From Reinekea forsetii (GTDB taxonomy: Bacteria > Pseudomonadota > Gammaproteobacteria > Pseudomonadales > Natronospirillaceae): a stretch of 64,000 nt of DNA. A program made the position numbers and the translations under genes. The first letter of the stretch is position 1. Each line of letters starts with the position of its first letter. This document shows, one piece after another, positions 29,739 to 39,290 of the stretch. The stretch is from positions 310,001-374,000 of the forward strand of contig NZ_CP011797.1 of assembly GCF_002795845.1 (NCBI RefSeq), read 5' to 3'. Under the pieces are notes generated by a model. That model had not been told where the DNA came from and did no database searches. It worked only from the letters and a program-made list of their open reading frames with translations.

Positions 29739-30557
29739 ATGACTCAAGGCGTTGAACCAACCGACGAGTTGTTTGCTGTAAAAAACGGACAACATGATGA
29801 GCGCGACGTCGCGCCCCCTATCGGGTCGCAGCCGAGTTTAGGGCGTGGCCTGGGTTGGTCAGCCCTGATGCTGGTGATGGTGTCGGTCAGTGCCTTTGTG
29901 TATTTGATTGGCTACAGCGTTTATCTGACCCTGGTGCAGTCGCATAGCGCTACTCTGCTCGATGTGGACACCATTGAAACCCTGACCTTAGCCCATTCGG
30001 AATCGGTCGATGCGCTATTCGGCCTGTTGGGCTTGGAAACCCTCTTCGTGCTGCCGCTGTTACTGTTTGCCGCGCATTTTAAGGGCCAGTCTTGGCGCCA
30101 AACCTTGGCGGTTCAAACCTTTAGTCGCTATTGGTTTTGGCTGGCATCCTGCCTGTTTTTGGCCTATTTGGCTGTTTCAGTATCGGTCGACATTCTCTGG
30201 GTATCCGAACCGGATGATTTTATCGCAAAGATGCTGGGCACTAAAAGCCTTTGGGCCAGTATCGCGCTAGTGGTTTTTGCGCCCCTGGTGGAAGAGTTTT
30301 TCTTTCGCGGTTATCTATTCGCAATGCTCCGGCCGACTCGATTGGGCGCATGGGGCACCCTAGTCATGACATCGCTGTTGTTCACGCTGGCGCACGCCGG
30401 ACAGTATCAATGGTCGGTACTTTGTGTTGTTGGATTATTGGCTCTTTTTTTGGGTTATGTGCGCGAAAAATCGGCCAGCATCTGGTTACCGATTCTGTTT
30501 CACGCCTTGAACAATCTGTTGGCTGTGGTCTTCGTGATCTGGCTCGGCAGGTTATAA
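29739..30557 (+). CDS. CPBP-family intramembrane glutamic/metalloprotease
   Basis: The 272-residue protein belongs to the CPBP (CAAX protease and bacteriocin-processing, Abi) family of membrane proteases. It has a hydrophilic N-terminus of about 35 residues, then roughly six to seven hydrophobic segments. The three active-site motifs are present: EEFFFRG (EExxxR) near residue 188, FTLAHAGQYQW (FxxxH) near 215 and ILFHALNN (HxxxN) near 250. The catalytic residues are therefore intact. Substrates are unknown; relatives process peptides, act in bacteriocin immunity or cleave membrane anchors. The ATG at 29739 has AAGGA upstream. A peptidase gene follows after 68 bases on the same strand and is probably co-transcribed. 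Confidence 0.9.
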   Translation: MTQGVEPTDELFAVKNGQHDERDVAPPIGSQPSLGRGLGWSALMLVMVSVSAFVYLIGYSVYLTLVQSHSATLLDVDTIETLTLAHSESVDALFGLLGLETLFVLPLLLFAAHFKGQSWRQTLAVQTFSRYWFWLASCLFLAYLAVSVSVDILWVSEPDDFIAKMLGTKSLWASIALVVFAPLVEEFFFRGYLFAMLRPTRLGAWGTLVMTSLLFTLAHAGQYQWSVLCVVGLLALFLGYVREKSASIWLPILFHALNNLLAVVFVIWLGRL

Positions 30558-30625
30558 CCCGGGTGGTGAGACCGGTTTAATCGAACCGGCCGTGTTGTAT
30601 AAATTAATAGTGAAAAGGAAATCAG

Positions 30626-33445
30626 ATGTATAAAAAGATCCTGGCCCTTGGGCTGTTTGTGAGCTCTCTCGCCGGTTGCGCACAGCTCAGTACGCAGGCC
30701 GATCCGAGCACTAATATGGGCCGTTATAAACCCCATACCGCTTGGCAGCCCACCCTAGACCCACTCGTGCAACAGGGCGTTCTCGACAATGGTCTGCGCT
30801 GGGCCGTTAAGGCGTTACCGGACAATGACAATAGGGACCGGGTAGAGCTGCGCTTGCGCGTGCGCGCCGGCTCACTCGATGAACTGGACAGCGAACGCGG
30901 CCTGGCCCATATGGTCGAGCATCTGGCCTTAAACGGCACCGCCCGTTTCCCCAAACATGAGATGGTGGCGTTTTTTGAATCCGCTGGCATGAGTTTTGGT
31001 GGCGATATCAATGCTTACACCGGTTTTAACGAAACCGTTTACAGTCTAACAGTGCCATCAGATCGACCGGATCTCATCGCGACGGCTTTTGAGGTGCTGT
31101 ACGACTGGTCGACCGCGATCAGCTTCGAGGCCGATGAGGTGGCTAAAGAGGCCCCGGTGATCGTTGAGGAGTGGCGTCTCAGTGAGGGCACAGAACAGAG
31201 CGCTGGACTGCAATTCTTCAATCATCTTTATGCCGATACGGCCTATCCTGAGCGTATGCCGATTGGTGATATGAGCATCGTTAAGGCAGCGACACCCGAG
31301 CAATTGCGCGGCTTCTATCAACGCCATTACCGGCCCGACAATATCGACGTGGTAGTGGTCTATCCAGAGGGTAGCATGGATGCAGTCGCAGCCATTGCAT
31401 CCACCTTTGCCGGTTGGCAGCGCGAGCCGAGCGCTATTGATGAGCCGCAAGGATCAGCGGTTGACTTAGCCGGGATCGAGCTCTTCGGTCTAAGCGACAG
31501 CGACCAATTGAACTCCTTTTGGTTGCTTTATCTGCCCGGTTTGTCGTATGAAACGAACAGTGCCGCCGGCAACGAGCTGGGCTTTATTGAAACTCTGTAC
31601 ACCCAAGCCCTGACGGGTCGACTGCAGCGCTTGGGTGAGCAGGAGCAGGCAGCCTTGATTGATAGTAGTGCCGGTATTGATAGTTTAGAAGACGGCCAAA
31701 AGCCCCTGCAGATCTATGGCACCGTTTATGAAGGTCGTAGCAGCGAAGCCTTGACGGCGCTCGCCGCCGAGCTTAAGCGGATGCAAAGGTACGGCATCAG
31801 TACCGAGGAATATCAGCAAATTGGTGGCCAGTTTCGCATCAGTATTGAAAACTGGGTGTCTAGCTTGGCTGGAGCATCTTCGGCAGAGCATATCGACTGG
31901 TTGATGTCCGACATCAGTGAGGAAGAACTGCCCGAAGATCCCGAGTCGATGTTGGCGAACCTGGACCAGCTGCTCAGCATCCCATTGGCGGATGTAAATC
32001 GGATCATTGCCAAGGCGATACAACCCGGTCACCTGCGCGGCTATTTCTTCCATCCTAAGGGCGCTGAGTTCGACGCTGCAGCGGCTAAGGCCGCCTACTT
32101 AACCGGTTGGCAAAATAAGTTGGAAGAACGTACCACTGTGTCGGCAGGGTTTCAGGCTGACGCCTATCGTTTCCCTGGACTCATTGCCCACACCGACGAT
32201 CGCTTGGACAGCGAGGGCCTGATGCTCTGGACACTCGAAAATGGACTGTCGGTGGTCTTTAAACCCACCGATTTGGAGCCGGGTCGGGCCTACGTGCAAA
32301 CCCTGTTACTTGGGGGTAATCGAGCCTTGCCCGATGAATTGGTTATGGCCAGTGAGTCCTGGGTTGCGGCGCGGACCCGATCCGGCCTCGCGGGTTTAGC
32401 CGGGCAAGACTTTGATGACGCCTTGCAAAGTATCGGTGTCGGATACGATCTCTTTTACTCTAATTTGTATGCCGGCGTGGATGTGAATGGCCCGGCCGAT
32501 CAGCTCGATCGAATGCTTCAACTGACGGCCGGATCCTTAGCGGAACCCGACTTAAATGAAACCCTATTCGAGTTAGTCAAAAACACCTCGATCGAGCAGG
32601 CCGATCAGTTTAATCAGACGCCGGATCGGAACTTCTATGGCCGTTATCTAGCCGCCGTTTATGGCAACCAGCCGCGCTATACGATCTGGTCAGGGGCACA
32701 GTTAAGTGAGCTGACTGTGGCCGATGTTCAGGCGGTGCAGGCAAATCTGTTGCAGTCCCATCAGGGTGCTTTGGTGGCTATCGTTGGGGATCTTGAGGTC
32801 GAGCGGGTCGAGCAACTTTTGATGATCTATCTGGCCGGCTTGCCATTGCAGGCCGCGACTGAGGCGACATCATTTGGCCCCATTACCGAGTCAGCACAGA
32901 CCCTAATAATCAGTGGGCAGGTTGAGGAGCGGACCGATATTCGTTATGTCTTTTCAGCCTCCGAGCCAACCCTGAGCCCGCTGAGTCTCAGCCTGTCGAA
33001 GGTGTTCAACCTGGCCTTGGATAAGCGCTTATTGGAGTCTATAAGAGAAGATTCAGGCCTTAGCTATGGCACTGCGGTGTTTCAACATCCGAGGTATTTT
33101 AACGAATCTCAATGGCGCCTCCATATTCGTTTTAGCACCGATCCACAGCGTCAGCAGGAGGCCTTAACGATCCTGAATGCGGAATTGGAACGGGTTTTGG
33201 CGATGCCATTCAGCGCCACTGAAGTGACCGAAGCGATGTCTAAATACCGTGAGCAAATGCAGCAGGACCTGTCGACCAATGCCGGAGCTATTAATGCGCT
33301 GACCGACACCCTGCTCTATGCCATACCGGCCGTACAGTATGATGACTTCGAAGACATCTTAGTCGAGGTCACGGCCGATCAGGTCAATACCCTCGCCGCT
33401 ACATTGCTGGGTGGCACTCGGGTCGTCACGGTGTATCAACCCTAA
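30626..33445 (+). CDS. PqqL-like M16 family zinc peptidase lipoprotein
   Basis: The 939-residue protein is an inverted-zincin peptidase with the double-module layout of PqqL (about 930). A lipoprotein signal ends in SLAGC, with Cys18 and then Ala-Gln, favouring outer-membrane sorting on the periplasmic side. The catalytic motif is His95-x2-Glu98-His99, with Glu175 exactly 76 residues after His99, the classic HxxEH(x76)E spacing. The second half (from about residue 520) is an M16 module without HxxEH, as in PqqL and pitrilysins. It likely degrades peptides in the periplasm. It follows the CPBP protease gene and ends at a strong terminator at 33484-33511. Confidence 0.92.
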   Translation: MYKKILALGLFVSSLAGCAQLSTQADPSTNMGRYKPHTAWQPTLDPLVQQGVLDNGLRWAVKALPDNDNRDRVELRLRVRAGSLDELDSERGLAHMVEHLALNGTARFPKHEMVAFFESAGMSFGGDINAYTGFNETVYSLTVPSDRPDLIATAFEVLYDWSTAISFEADEVAKEAPVIVEEWRLSEGTEQSAGLQFFNHLYADTAYPERMPIGDMSIVKAATPEQLRGFYQRHYRPDNIDVVVVYPEGSMDAVAAIASTFAGWQREPSAIDEPQGSAVDLAGIELFGLSDSDQLNSFWLLYLPGLSYETNSAAGNELGFIETLYTQALTGRLQRLGEQEQAALIDSSAGIDSLEDGQKPLQIYGTVYEGRSSEALTALAAELKRMQRYGISTEEYQQIGGQFRISIENWVSSLAGASSAEHIDWLMSDISEEELPEDPESMLANLDQLLSIPLADVNRIIAKAIQPGHLRGYFFHPKGAEFDAAAAKAAYLTGWQNKLEERTTVSAGFQADAYRFPGLIAHTDDRLDSEGLMLWTLENGLSVVFKPTDLEPGRAYVQTLLLGGNRALPDELVMASESWVAARTRSGLAGLAGQDFDDALQSIGVGYDLFYSNLYAGVDVNGPADQLDRMLQLTAGSLAEPDLNETLFELVKNTSIEQADQFNQTPDRNFYGRYLAAVYGNQPRYTIWSGAQLSELTVADVQAVQANLLQSHQGALVAIVGDLEVERVEQLLMIYLAGLPLQAATEATSFGPITESAQTLIISGQVEERTDIRYVFSASEPTLSPLSLSLSKVFNLALDKRLLESIREDSGLSYGTAVFQHPRYFNESQWRLHIRFSTDPQRQQEALTILNAELERVLAMPFSATEVTEAMSKYREQMQQDLSTNAGAINALTDTLLYAIPAVQYDDFEDILVEVTADQVNTLAATLLGGTRVVTVYQP

Positions 33446-33483
33446 GCAGATTCGTTCTGAGGTGACATGAGGTTTGTTCCTTT

Positions 33484-33511
33484 GGGTGGCCCCTATGGCC
33501 ACCCTTTTTTT
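33484..33511 (+). terminator. Intrinsic terminator after the M16 peptidase gene
   Basis: GGGTGGCC (33484-33491) and GGCCACCC (33497-33504) form a perfect 8-bp stem with a CCTAT loop, followed by seven T. It lies 39 bases after the peptidase stop. The convergent DUF4426 gene ends 15 bases beyond, and on its strand there is no U-tract. Confidence 0.92.
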
Positions 33512-33525
33512 ATGGCCGCTGGCTT

Positions 33526-33966
33526 TTATTTTGCTTCTTGCCAAACCTGCTGCGGAAAGGAAAATTCGAAGCCCGGTCCGTCTGTTACGCTCAGGTTGAT
33601 ATCGAACCAGAGGTTATCGCGATTCAATATTTCAAACGAGCCGATATAGTAGATTGAGTCGCCTTCGCGAATTTCTTGCAACTCGATATCCGCAATCTGA
33701 CCGATCAGGGTGCGTTGGCGAGCCTTGATTTGTGCGCTGACTGGGGTGCCAAAACCGTCGGCCGATTTTTCCAAGATCGATAAGTTAATAAAAGCCCGTT
33801 TACCGGAGCGCACGATCTGGTAGCGTGCCGCGATTTTGGGCGGTAATTCGGTGGTGTTTAAAATAATATAATGCAATTCATGGCCCGAAAAATCGACCTT
33901 CTGTTCGGCCCAGGCTAGGGTGCCGACCAGGGTCAGCAGGCATGTAATTAGGAGTTGGCGCAACAT
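33526..33966 (-). CDS. Periplasmic DUF4426 protein
   Basis: The 146-residue protein belongs to the DUF4426 family, exported proteins of unknown function commonly encoded beside metX-metW in gammaproteobacteria. It has a Sec signal peptide (MLRQLLITCLLTLVGTLAWA) and then the family segment GHELHYIILNTTELPPKIAARY. The later part reads FEFSFPQQVWQE near the C-terminus. The ATG at 33966 is one base after the metW TAA and has AGGAAG 6 bases upstream; a TTG at 33987 is in frame but unlikely. The neighbour pattern metX-metW-DUF4426 supports co-transcription. Confidence 0.85.
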   Translation of the reverse strand: MLRQLLITCLLTLVGTLAWAEQKVDFSGHELHYIILNTTELPPKIAARYQIVRSGKRAFINLSILEKSADGFGTPVSAQIKARQRTLIGQIADIELQEIREGDSIYYIGSFEILNRDNLWFDINLSVTDGPGFEFSFPQQVWQEAK

Positions 33967-33967
33967 A

Positions 33968-34567
33968 TTAGACTTCCTGTTTTTCAATATGATAGATGGC
34001 GATGGCCCCGAGCATGTTGGGCCAAAGCTTTATTTTCCAGCTTTCAACGTGATCGTGATCAACCACCGTACGTTTTAAAATATTGATGTTCTGTTCCTGA
34101 CAGAGGATCTCGAAATCCTTGAAGGTGCACAGATGGATGTTGGGCGTATTGTACCAACGCAGGGGCAGGGTTTTCGACATCGGCATCATGCCGCGCAAAC
34201 CCAGATACAAGCGCGCACTCCAGTGACCAAAGTTGGGAAAGGTGACAATGGCGCGCTGGCCGATCCGTAACATCTCATTGATGATCTTGTCGGGATTGGT
34301 GGTCTGCTGCAAGGACTGCGTCATGATGACCGTATCAAAGCTGGCATCATCGAGATAGCGCAGGCCGTCGTTAAGATTTTGGTGGATAACATCGACGCCC
34401 CGTTCGACACAGGTGATGATCTTCTGAGTATCGATCTCCATGCCATATCCGGTCACCGACTTATGCTTGATGAGGTAGGCCAACATTGCCCCATCACCAC
34501 AACCCATATCGAGAATGCGTTCGCCCGGCTTAATCCATTGGCTGATAAATTGTAGATCAGTGCGCAT
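33968..34567 (-). CDS. metW: Methionine biosynthesis protein MetW
   Basis: MetW is a small SAM-binding methyltransferase-fold protein required with MetX for homoserine acylation in many proteobacteria. The 199-residue protein has motif I in [16 protein letters not shown], then [21 protein letters not shown] and [18 protein letters not shown]. The ATG at 34567 lies inside the end of metX (11-base overlap, different frame) and has GGGAGAA upstream, so translation is coupled. An upstream in-frame extension of 45 residues inside metX is not family-like. Confidence 0.95.
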   Translation of the reverse strand: MRTDLQFISQWIKPGERILDMGCGDGAMLAYLIKHKSVTGYGMEIDTQKIITCVERGVDVIHQNLNDGLRYLDDASFDTVIMTQSLQQTTNPDKIINEMLRIGQRAIVTFPNFGHWSARLYLGLRGMMPMSKTLPLRWYNTPNIHLCTFKDFEILCQEQNINILKRTVVDHDHVESWKIKLWPNMLGAIAIYHIEKQEV

Positions 34568-35705
34568 CGGGTTCTCCCGGGTGGGCGAGGAATTTCTGCA
34601 GAATACTAACGTACTCTGGAATGGGAAATAGGAACGCATCGTGCCCTTGCGGTGCGTCGATCTCCAAATAGGAGACGGGTTTTTGGGCCCGCAACAGGGC
34701 ATTGACTATCTCTTTGCTGCGCACCGGGGCAAAGCGCCAATCGGTCGAAAAGGACAACACCAAGAATTTACACTGGCTCTTGCTCAGGCATTGACTCAGA
34801 TCGTGATCGAAGTCGGCAGCTGGGTCGTAATAGTCGAGGGCCTTAGTCATCAGCAGATAGGTATTGGCATCGAAGGTGTCGGAAAATTGTTCACCTTGAT
34901 AGCGCAGATAGCTTTCGACTTCAAATTCTATTTCATAGTTAAAATTCAGTTTGCCGGTGGCCAGGTCTCGCCCAAACTTCTCGCGCATGCTGTCGTCGCT
35001 GAGATAGGTAATATGACCGAGCATCCGTGCCAACGCCAAGCCTTTGCGGGGCAGGGTTTGGTGTTTGAAATAGTAACCGGCGTGGAAGTCTGGATCGCTG
35101 GTGATGGCCTGACGGGCCACTTCGTTAAAGGCGATATTCTGTGCCGTTAACTTTGGTGCCGCGGCAATAATAACGCATTTTTTCAGCCGGCTCGGATAGT
35201 CGATGGACCAACGCATGGCCTGCATGCCACCGAGGGATCCGCCGACAACGGCTTGCCAGCAGTCGATGCCCAATTGGTCGGCCAAACGTGCCTGGCTCTT
35301 GACCCAATCGCGCACGGCCATAATGGGAAACTCCGGACCAAAGGGTTCACCGGTCGAGGGGTCTATACTGATAGGACCGGTCGAGCCGTGGCAGCCGCCC
35401 AAATTGTTGAGTGACACAACAAAGTAATGGTTGGTGTCGATGGCCTTACCGGGTCCAATACATTCATTCCACCAACCGGGTTTTTTGTCGCTCGCTTGAT
35501 GGTAGCCGGCCGCATGGTGGTGGCCACTGAGGGCGTGACAAATCAGGATGGCATTGCTGCGCTGGGCATTGAGGGTGCCATAGGTTTCATAAACCAATTG
35601 ATAGCTGTCTAGGGTGCGACCACTGCGCAACGGCAGCGGTTCATTGAAGTAGGCAATCTGGGGTTCGACGTACCCTACGCTGTCGGCTGGTATTTCGCTT
35701 GGCAT
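34557..35705 (-). CDS. metX: Homoserine O-acyltransferase MetX
   Basis: MetX activates homoserine with acetyl- or succinyl-CoA as the first committed step to methionine. The 382-residue alpha/beta-hydrolase-fold protein shows [28 protein letters not shown], the nucleophile elbow GGSLGGMQA and the catalytic His in [11 protein letters not shown]. Whether acetyl- or succinyl-CoA is used cannot be settled from these motifs. The ATG at 35705 is used. metX and metW overlap by 11 bases. A 60-base gap separates metX from yggT upstream. Confidence 0.95.
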   Translation of the reverse strand: MPSEIPADSVGYVEPQIAYFNEPLPLRSGRTLDSYQLVYETYGTLNAQRSNAILICHALSGHHHAAGYHQASDKKPGWWNECIGPGKAIDTNHYFVVSLNNLGGCHGSTGPISIDPSTGEPFGPEFPIMAVRDWVKSQARLADQLGIDCWQAVVGGSLGGMQAMRWSIDYPSRLKKCVIIAAAPKLTAQNIAFNEVARQAITSDPDFHAGYYFKHQTLPRKGLALARMLGHITYLSDDSMREKFGRDLATGKLNFNYEIEFEVESYLRYQGEQFSDTFDANTYLLMTKALDYYDPAADFDHDLSQCLSKSQCKFLVLSFSTDWRFAPVRSKEIVNALLRAQKPVSYLEIDAPQGHDAFLFPIPEYVSILQKFLAHPGEPDAH

Positions 35706-35765
35706 GGTGCATCTCTTAACGGGTGAATAGATGGGAGTGCTCTTGGCGCACTCCAGGGGCCGGCT

Positions 35766-36350
35766 CTAGAGGCCGATAAAGACACCGACTGGATAGCCCA
35801 ACAGGCCACCGACGTACTGCATCAGGACAACATCTTTGAGAATAATGATCACGAAAAAAGCCAGCATAAAAGACAGGTCGAGCATGCCGATTTTCAGGTT
35901 CATGCGCCGGAAAGGTCCGACGAAGGGCTCGATCATTTCACCGATAAAATCGACAAAGGGGTTACGCTGACCCATTAGGACGAAACTCATGACACCGACG
36001 ATGATCATGGAAAATTGGATCACGGTGAGGATCAGGGCCGGTGTGGCGACGAGCCCCCAGAGTAATAGATTGGTTAGATGAACCATTGGGCTTTGGCCCG
36101 ACAGCAGGATCAACACCACGCCAAATAAGACCTGACCGATATAGACCAGCAGTAATGTGCTCACGTCCATACCACCCAATCCCGGCACAAAGCGGCGCAC
36201 CGGCTTTACGAACGGGTCGGTTATCTTGACGATGGTCTGAGCCAGCGGATTGTAAAAATTGGCCCGCGCCAGCTGGGCTAGAAAGCGGGCAATAAGCGAC
36301 ACCAGCACGATCCCGAAGGCGGCCCTCAGCAACATAACTAATATTATCAT
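35766..36350 (-). CDS. yggT: YggT family membrane protein
   Basis: The 194-residue protein is an internally duplicated YggT protein with about five membrane segments. Each half holds the signature pattern, TDPFVKPVRRFVPGLGGMD near 45-63 and IEPFVGPFRRMNLKIGMLD near 140-158. Bacterial YggT proteins are linked to potassium homeostasis and osmotic shock tolerance in E. coli and to division or membrane organisation elsewhere; the precise activity is unclear. Position after yggS-proC is conserved in gammaproteobacteria. ATG start at 36350. Confidence 0.93.
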   Translation of the reverse strand: MIILVMLLRAAFGIVLVSLIARFLAQLARANFYNPLAQTIVKITDPFVKPVRRFVPGLGGMDVSTLLLVYIGQVLFGVVLILLSGQSPMVHLTNLLLWGLVATPALILTVIQFSMIIVGVMSFVLMGQRNPFVDFIGEMIEPFVGPFRRMNLKIGMLDLSFMLAFFVIIILKDVVLMQYVGGLLGYPVGVFIGL

Positions 36351-36500
36351 CTAAACTCCTGTCGATCTGATGGCAGACCGGTGCTAAAACTTTCAATGTG
36401 GTGTTCCGGCTCGGGTTGCCGGTTCAGTAGCTACGAGCGATTGTGAATAAAGGCCCGCAGCAGCGCAATGGCTTTTGCCTAATGCTGCGTTTCAGTCGGT

Positions 36501-37322
36501 TCAGTCGGCGAGCAATTCAGCCAGTTCCTGGGACCGCTCGAAGCATGCGGTCATCGCCTTTGCAACGATCAGGTCGATATCGCTCGCCTCAAAACTCTGG
36601 ATGGCGCGTTCGGTCGTACCCTTGGGCGAGCAGACCTTCTGGCACATCTGCTCCAGAGGTTCATCGGTTTCCAGGATCATCTTGGCGGCACCGAGCATGG
36701 TCTGGCCGATCAAAACGCGCGCCTGGTCTTCGCTGAGGCCCTGCACTTGCGCGGTTCGACTCATGGCTTGGGCGAAGCGGAAAAAATAGGCCGGGGCGCT
36801 GCCCGCGGCGGCGGTGACCGAATGAATCAGCGCCTCTGGATCAACCCAGCGATATTGGCCAATACCGGCAAACAGGCCCTGGGCGAATTCCTTGTGCGCC
36901 TCGGTCACACGGCCATTGGCAAACAGGCCGGTGGCACCCGCCTGGACCAGTGCGGGTGTATTGGGCATGGTGCGAATAATTGCCAGCCCGCCACCAAGCC
37001 AATGGTTGATGCTGGCCTCACCGATGGCCGCCGCGACGCTCAGAATCAGCGGTTGGCGCTGCTGTACCGATTCGGCCAGGGGCAATAGCACCGACTTCAT
37101 CAGTTGCGGTTTTACCGCCAAGACCAAGGCATCGCTCAAGGCGACTGCCTCCTGGGCGTCCGTGGTGACAATGCAGCCTAGGTCGGCAAAGGCTGCCAGT
37201 TTCGCGGGCGTGCGATTGCATAATATTAGGTTGGCGGGGGCAAAGCCGCTCGCCAGTAGGCCCTTGACGATCGCTCCGGTCATGTTACCGGCGCCAATAA
37301 AGCCTAATGTTTTAATACTCAT
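36501..37322 (-). CDS. proC: Pyrroline-5-carboxylate reductase
   Basis: ProC reduces pyrroline-5-carboxylate to proline with NAD(P)H, the last step in proline synthesis. The 273-residue protein has the N-terminal Rossmann motif GFIGAGNMTGAIVKG, then LAVKPQ and RTMPNTPALVQAGATGLFAN. The C-terminal dimer domain has VTAAAGSAPAYFFRFAQAM and the substrate loop SPKGTTERAIQSFE. ATG start at 37322, 23 bases after the yggS stop, so the two are in one operon. Confidence 0.97.
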   Translation of the reverse strand: MSIKTLGFIGAGNMTGAIVKGLLASGFAPANLILCNRTPAKLAAFADLGCIVTTDAQEAVALSDALVLAVKPQLMKSVLLPLAESVQQRQPLILSVAAAIGEASINHWLGGGLAIIRTMPNTPALVQAGATGLFANGRVTEAHKEFAQGLFAGIGQYRWVDPEALIHSVTAAAGSAPAYFFRFAQAMSRTAQVQGLSEDQARVLIGQTMLGAAKMILETDEPLEQMCQKVCSPKGTTERAIQSFEASDIDLIVAKAMTACFERSQELAELLAD

Positions 37323-37345
37323 CTCGTTGAAACTCCAATTTGGGG

Positions 37346-38032
37346 TTAACGGGCACCAAAAATATCGGTACCGATTCGAACCATGGTCGCACCACAGTCG
37401 ATGGCGGTCGGAAAGTCACCGCTCATGCCGATCGACAACTCGGTGCACTCGGGAAAGTCCCTTATGAGGCTTTGTTGCAGCCTTTTCAATTCTTGAAACT
37501 GCGCCGTCAGTGTTGCCAAGGGTAAATCCGCTGCCGGGATCGCCATGAGACCGCGAAATCGCAGCCGGGGCAGCGCCAAGATTTGCGTTGCTAAGACCGC
37601 CACCTGGTCAGGCTTAACGCCGGATTTTGCCGGATCTTGACTGATATTCACTTGGATCAGCAGATTGAGTGGCGCTTTCTCTGCCGGGCGCTGGTCATTC
37701 AGGCGTTGTGCCAGCTTAAAGCGATCCATGCTGTGCAGCCAATCGAATTGCTCGGCAATGCCGCGGCTCTTATTCGATTGTAACGGCCCGATAAAGTGCC
37801 AAATAGCGTCGTCAAACGGAGCCGCCTCGGCTTTATCGACGGCTTCCTGGGCGTAATTTTCGGCAAAGTGCCGCTGTCCGGCCTGGTAGGCCGTGACTAG
37901 ATCGGCGAGCGGTTTGGTTTTACTGACCGCGAGCAGGGTGACCGACGAACGTGCCCGTTGGGCCTGTTCACAGGCCAGTTCAATTCGGTGGTTGACGTCG
38001 GCTAAACGTGAACTCATCAGCATCTTTGTCAT
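37346..38032 (-). CDS. yggS: PLP homeostasis protein YggS (PLPBP/YBL036C family)
   Basis: YggS binds pyridoxal phosphate on a single TIM-barrel domain and maintains B6 and amino-acid balance without a known catalytic reaction. The 228-residue protein has the PLP-binding Lys38 in LLAVSKTKP, then HFAENYAQEAVDKAE, WHFIGPLQSNKSR, QVNISQDPAKSG, LSIGMSGDFPTAI and the terminal VRIGTDIFGAR. ATG start at 38032. It is divergent from pilT, an arrangement conserved in E. coli and Pseudomonas. Confidence 0.96.
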   Translation of the reverse strand: MTKMLMSSRLADVNHRIELACEQAQRARSSVTLLAVSKTKPLADLVTAYQAGQRHFAENYAQEAVDKAEAAPFDDAIWHFIGPLQSNKSRGIAEQFDWLHSMDRFKLAQRLNDQRPAEKAPLNLLIQVNISQDPAKSGVKPDQVAVLATQILALPRLRFRGLMAIPAADLPLATLTAQFQELKRLQQSLIRDFPECTELSIGMSGDFPTAIDCGATMVRIGTDIFGAR

Positions 38033-38080
38033 GAAATCGCTCTATTTTTGGGTGGCCAATGTCGGCCTTTTTGCGGGCTG

Positions 38081-38112
38081 TGCTACGCTCACTAGAGCGG
38101 TTGAGTGTAGCA
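38081..38112. promoter_or_regulatory. Long inverted repeat in the yggS-pilT divergent promoter region
   Basis: TGCTACGCTC (38081-38090) and GAGTGTAGCA (38103-38112) are inverted complements at nine of ten positions, separated by 12 bases. They lie in the 127-base region between yggS and pilT, about 50 bases upstream of each gene. An operator for a shared regulator or a leader hairpin is possible. No known consensus was recognised. Confidence 0.4.
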
Positions 38113-38159
38113 AAAACACCGGCTGCAGAATAATACTGTTCACGTTTTCGGAGTATTGA

Positions 38160-39194
38160 ATGGACATAACCGAATTACTGGCCTTCAGCGCAAAGCAAAA
38201 TGCCTCCGATCTGCATCTGTCTGCAGGTCTACCGCCGATGATCCGGGTCGATGGCGACGTACGTCGAATCAACCTACCGCCCATGGGTCATAAGGAAGTT
38301 CATGGCCTAATCTATGACATCATGAACGATCGCCAACGGAAGGCTTTCGAAGAGTTTTTCGAAACCGACTTTTCCTTTGAAGTGCCGGGAGTGGCGCGAT
38401 TTCGGGTTAATGCCTTCAATCACAACCGGGGTTCCGGTGCCGTCTTTCGGACCATCCCCTCCAAGGTGCTGACCATGGAAGACCTCGGTATGGGCCAGGT
38501 GTTTAAAGACATCGCCGATACCGCGCGCGGTATCTGTCTGGTCACCGGCCCAACCGGCTCGGGTAAGTCGACGACCTTGGCGGCGATGGTCAACTACATC
38601 AATGAAACCAAGTACGAACATATCCTGACCATCGAAGACCCGATCGAATTTGTCCATGAGTCGAAAAAATGCCTGGTGAACCAGCGCGAAGTCCATCGTG
38701 ACACGCTGGGCTTCAGTTCGGCCCTGCGCTCAGCCTTGCGTGAAGATCCGGATATCATTCTGGTCGGCGAAATGCGCGATCTGGAAACCATTCGCTTGGC
38801 ATTGGAAGCCGCCGAGACCGGCCATATGGTGTTTGGCACCCTACACACCCAATCGGCCGCCAAGACGATTGACCGCATTGTCGATGTATTTCCCGGCGCG
38901 GAAAAGTCCATGGTGCGCTCGATGCTGTCCGAATCCCTAATGGCGGTGGTTTCACAAACTCTGCTCAAGAAGACCGGGGGCGGCCGTGTGGCGGCGCACG
39001 AAATTATGATTGGCACGCCGGCCATTCGTAACCTGATCCGCGAAGACAAGGTCGCCCAGATGTACTCCGCGATCCAAACCGGCGCACAACATGGCATGCA
39101 AACGCTCGATCAGTGCCTGCAGAACCTGGTCCAACGCGGCACCGTGCATCGTGACATAGCGCGCTCGAAAGCCAAGCAACCGGAAAATTTTTAA
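38160..39194 (+). CDS. pilT: Type IV pilus retraction ATPase PilT
   Basis: PilT is a hexameric cytoplasmic ATPase that depolymerises type IV pili and drives twitching. The 344-residue protein has an N-terminal PAS-like domain (SDLHLSAGLPPMIRVDG), Walker A at 130-138 (GPTGSGKST), the Asp box (TIEDPIEFVH), Walker B (DPDIILVGEMRD) and the His box (FGTLHTQSAAKTIDRI). The AIRNLIRE retraction motif is present. The ATG at 38160 has GGAG 7 bases upstream. pilU follows after 96 bases. Other pilus genes are not in the window. Confidence 0.97.
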   Translation: MDITELLAFSAKQNASDLHLSAGLPPMIRVDGDVRRINLPPMGHKEVHGLIYDIMNDRQRKAFEEFFETDFSFEVPGVARFRVNAFNHNRGSGAVFRTIPSKVLTMEDLGMGQVFKDIADTARGICLVTGPTGSGKSTTLAAMVNYINETKYEHILTIEDPIEFVHESKKCLVNQREVHRDTLGFSSALRSALREDPDIILVGEMRDLETIRLALEAAETGHMVFGTLHTQSAAKTIDRIVDVFPGAEKSMVRSMLSESLMAVVSQTLLKKTGGGRVAAHEIMIGTPAIRNLIREDKVAQMYSAIQTGAQHGMQTLDQCLQNLVQRGTVHRDIARSKAKQPENF

Positions 39195-39290
39195 GTGGGT
39201 CACTAGACTGGCCTTCCGGTGTTGGGCACGGGATCGGTGATCAGCCCTTGGAATAACAACGCCTAACCTGCGAATACGATAGGAAATGCC

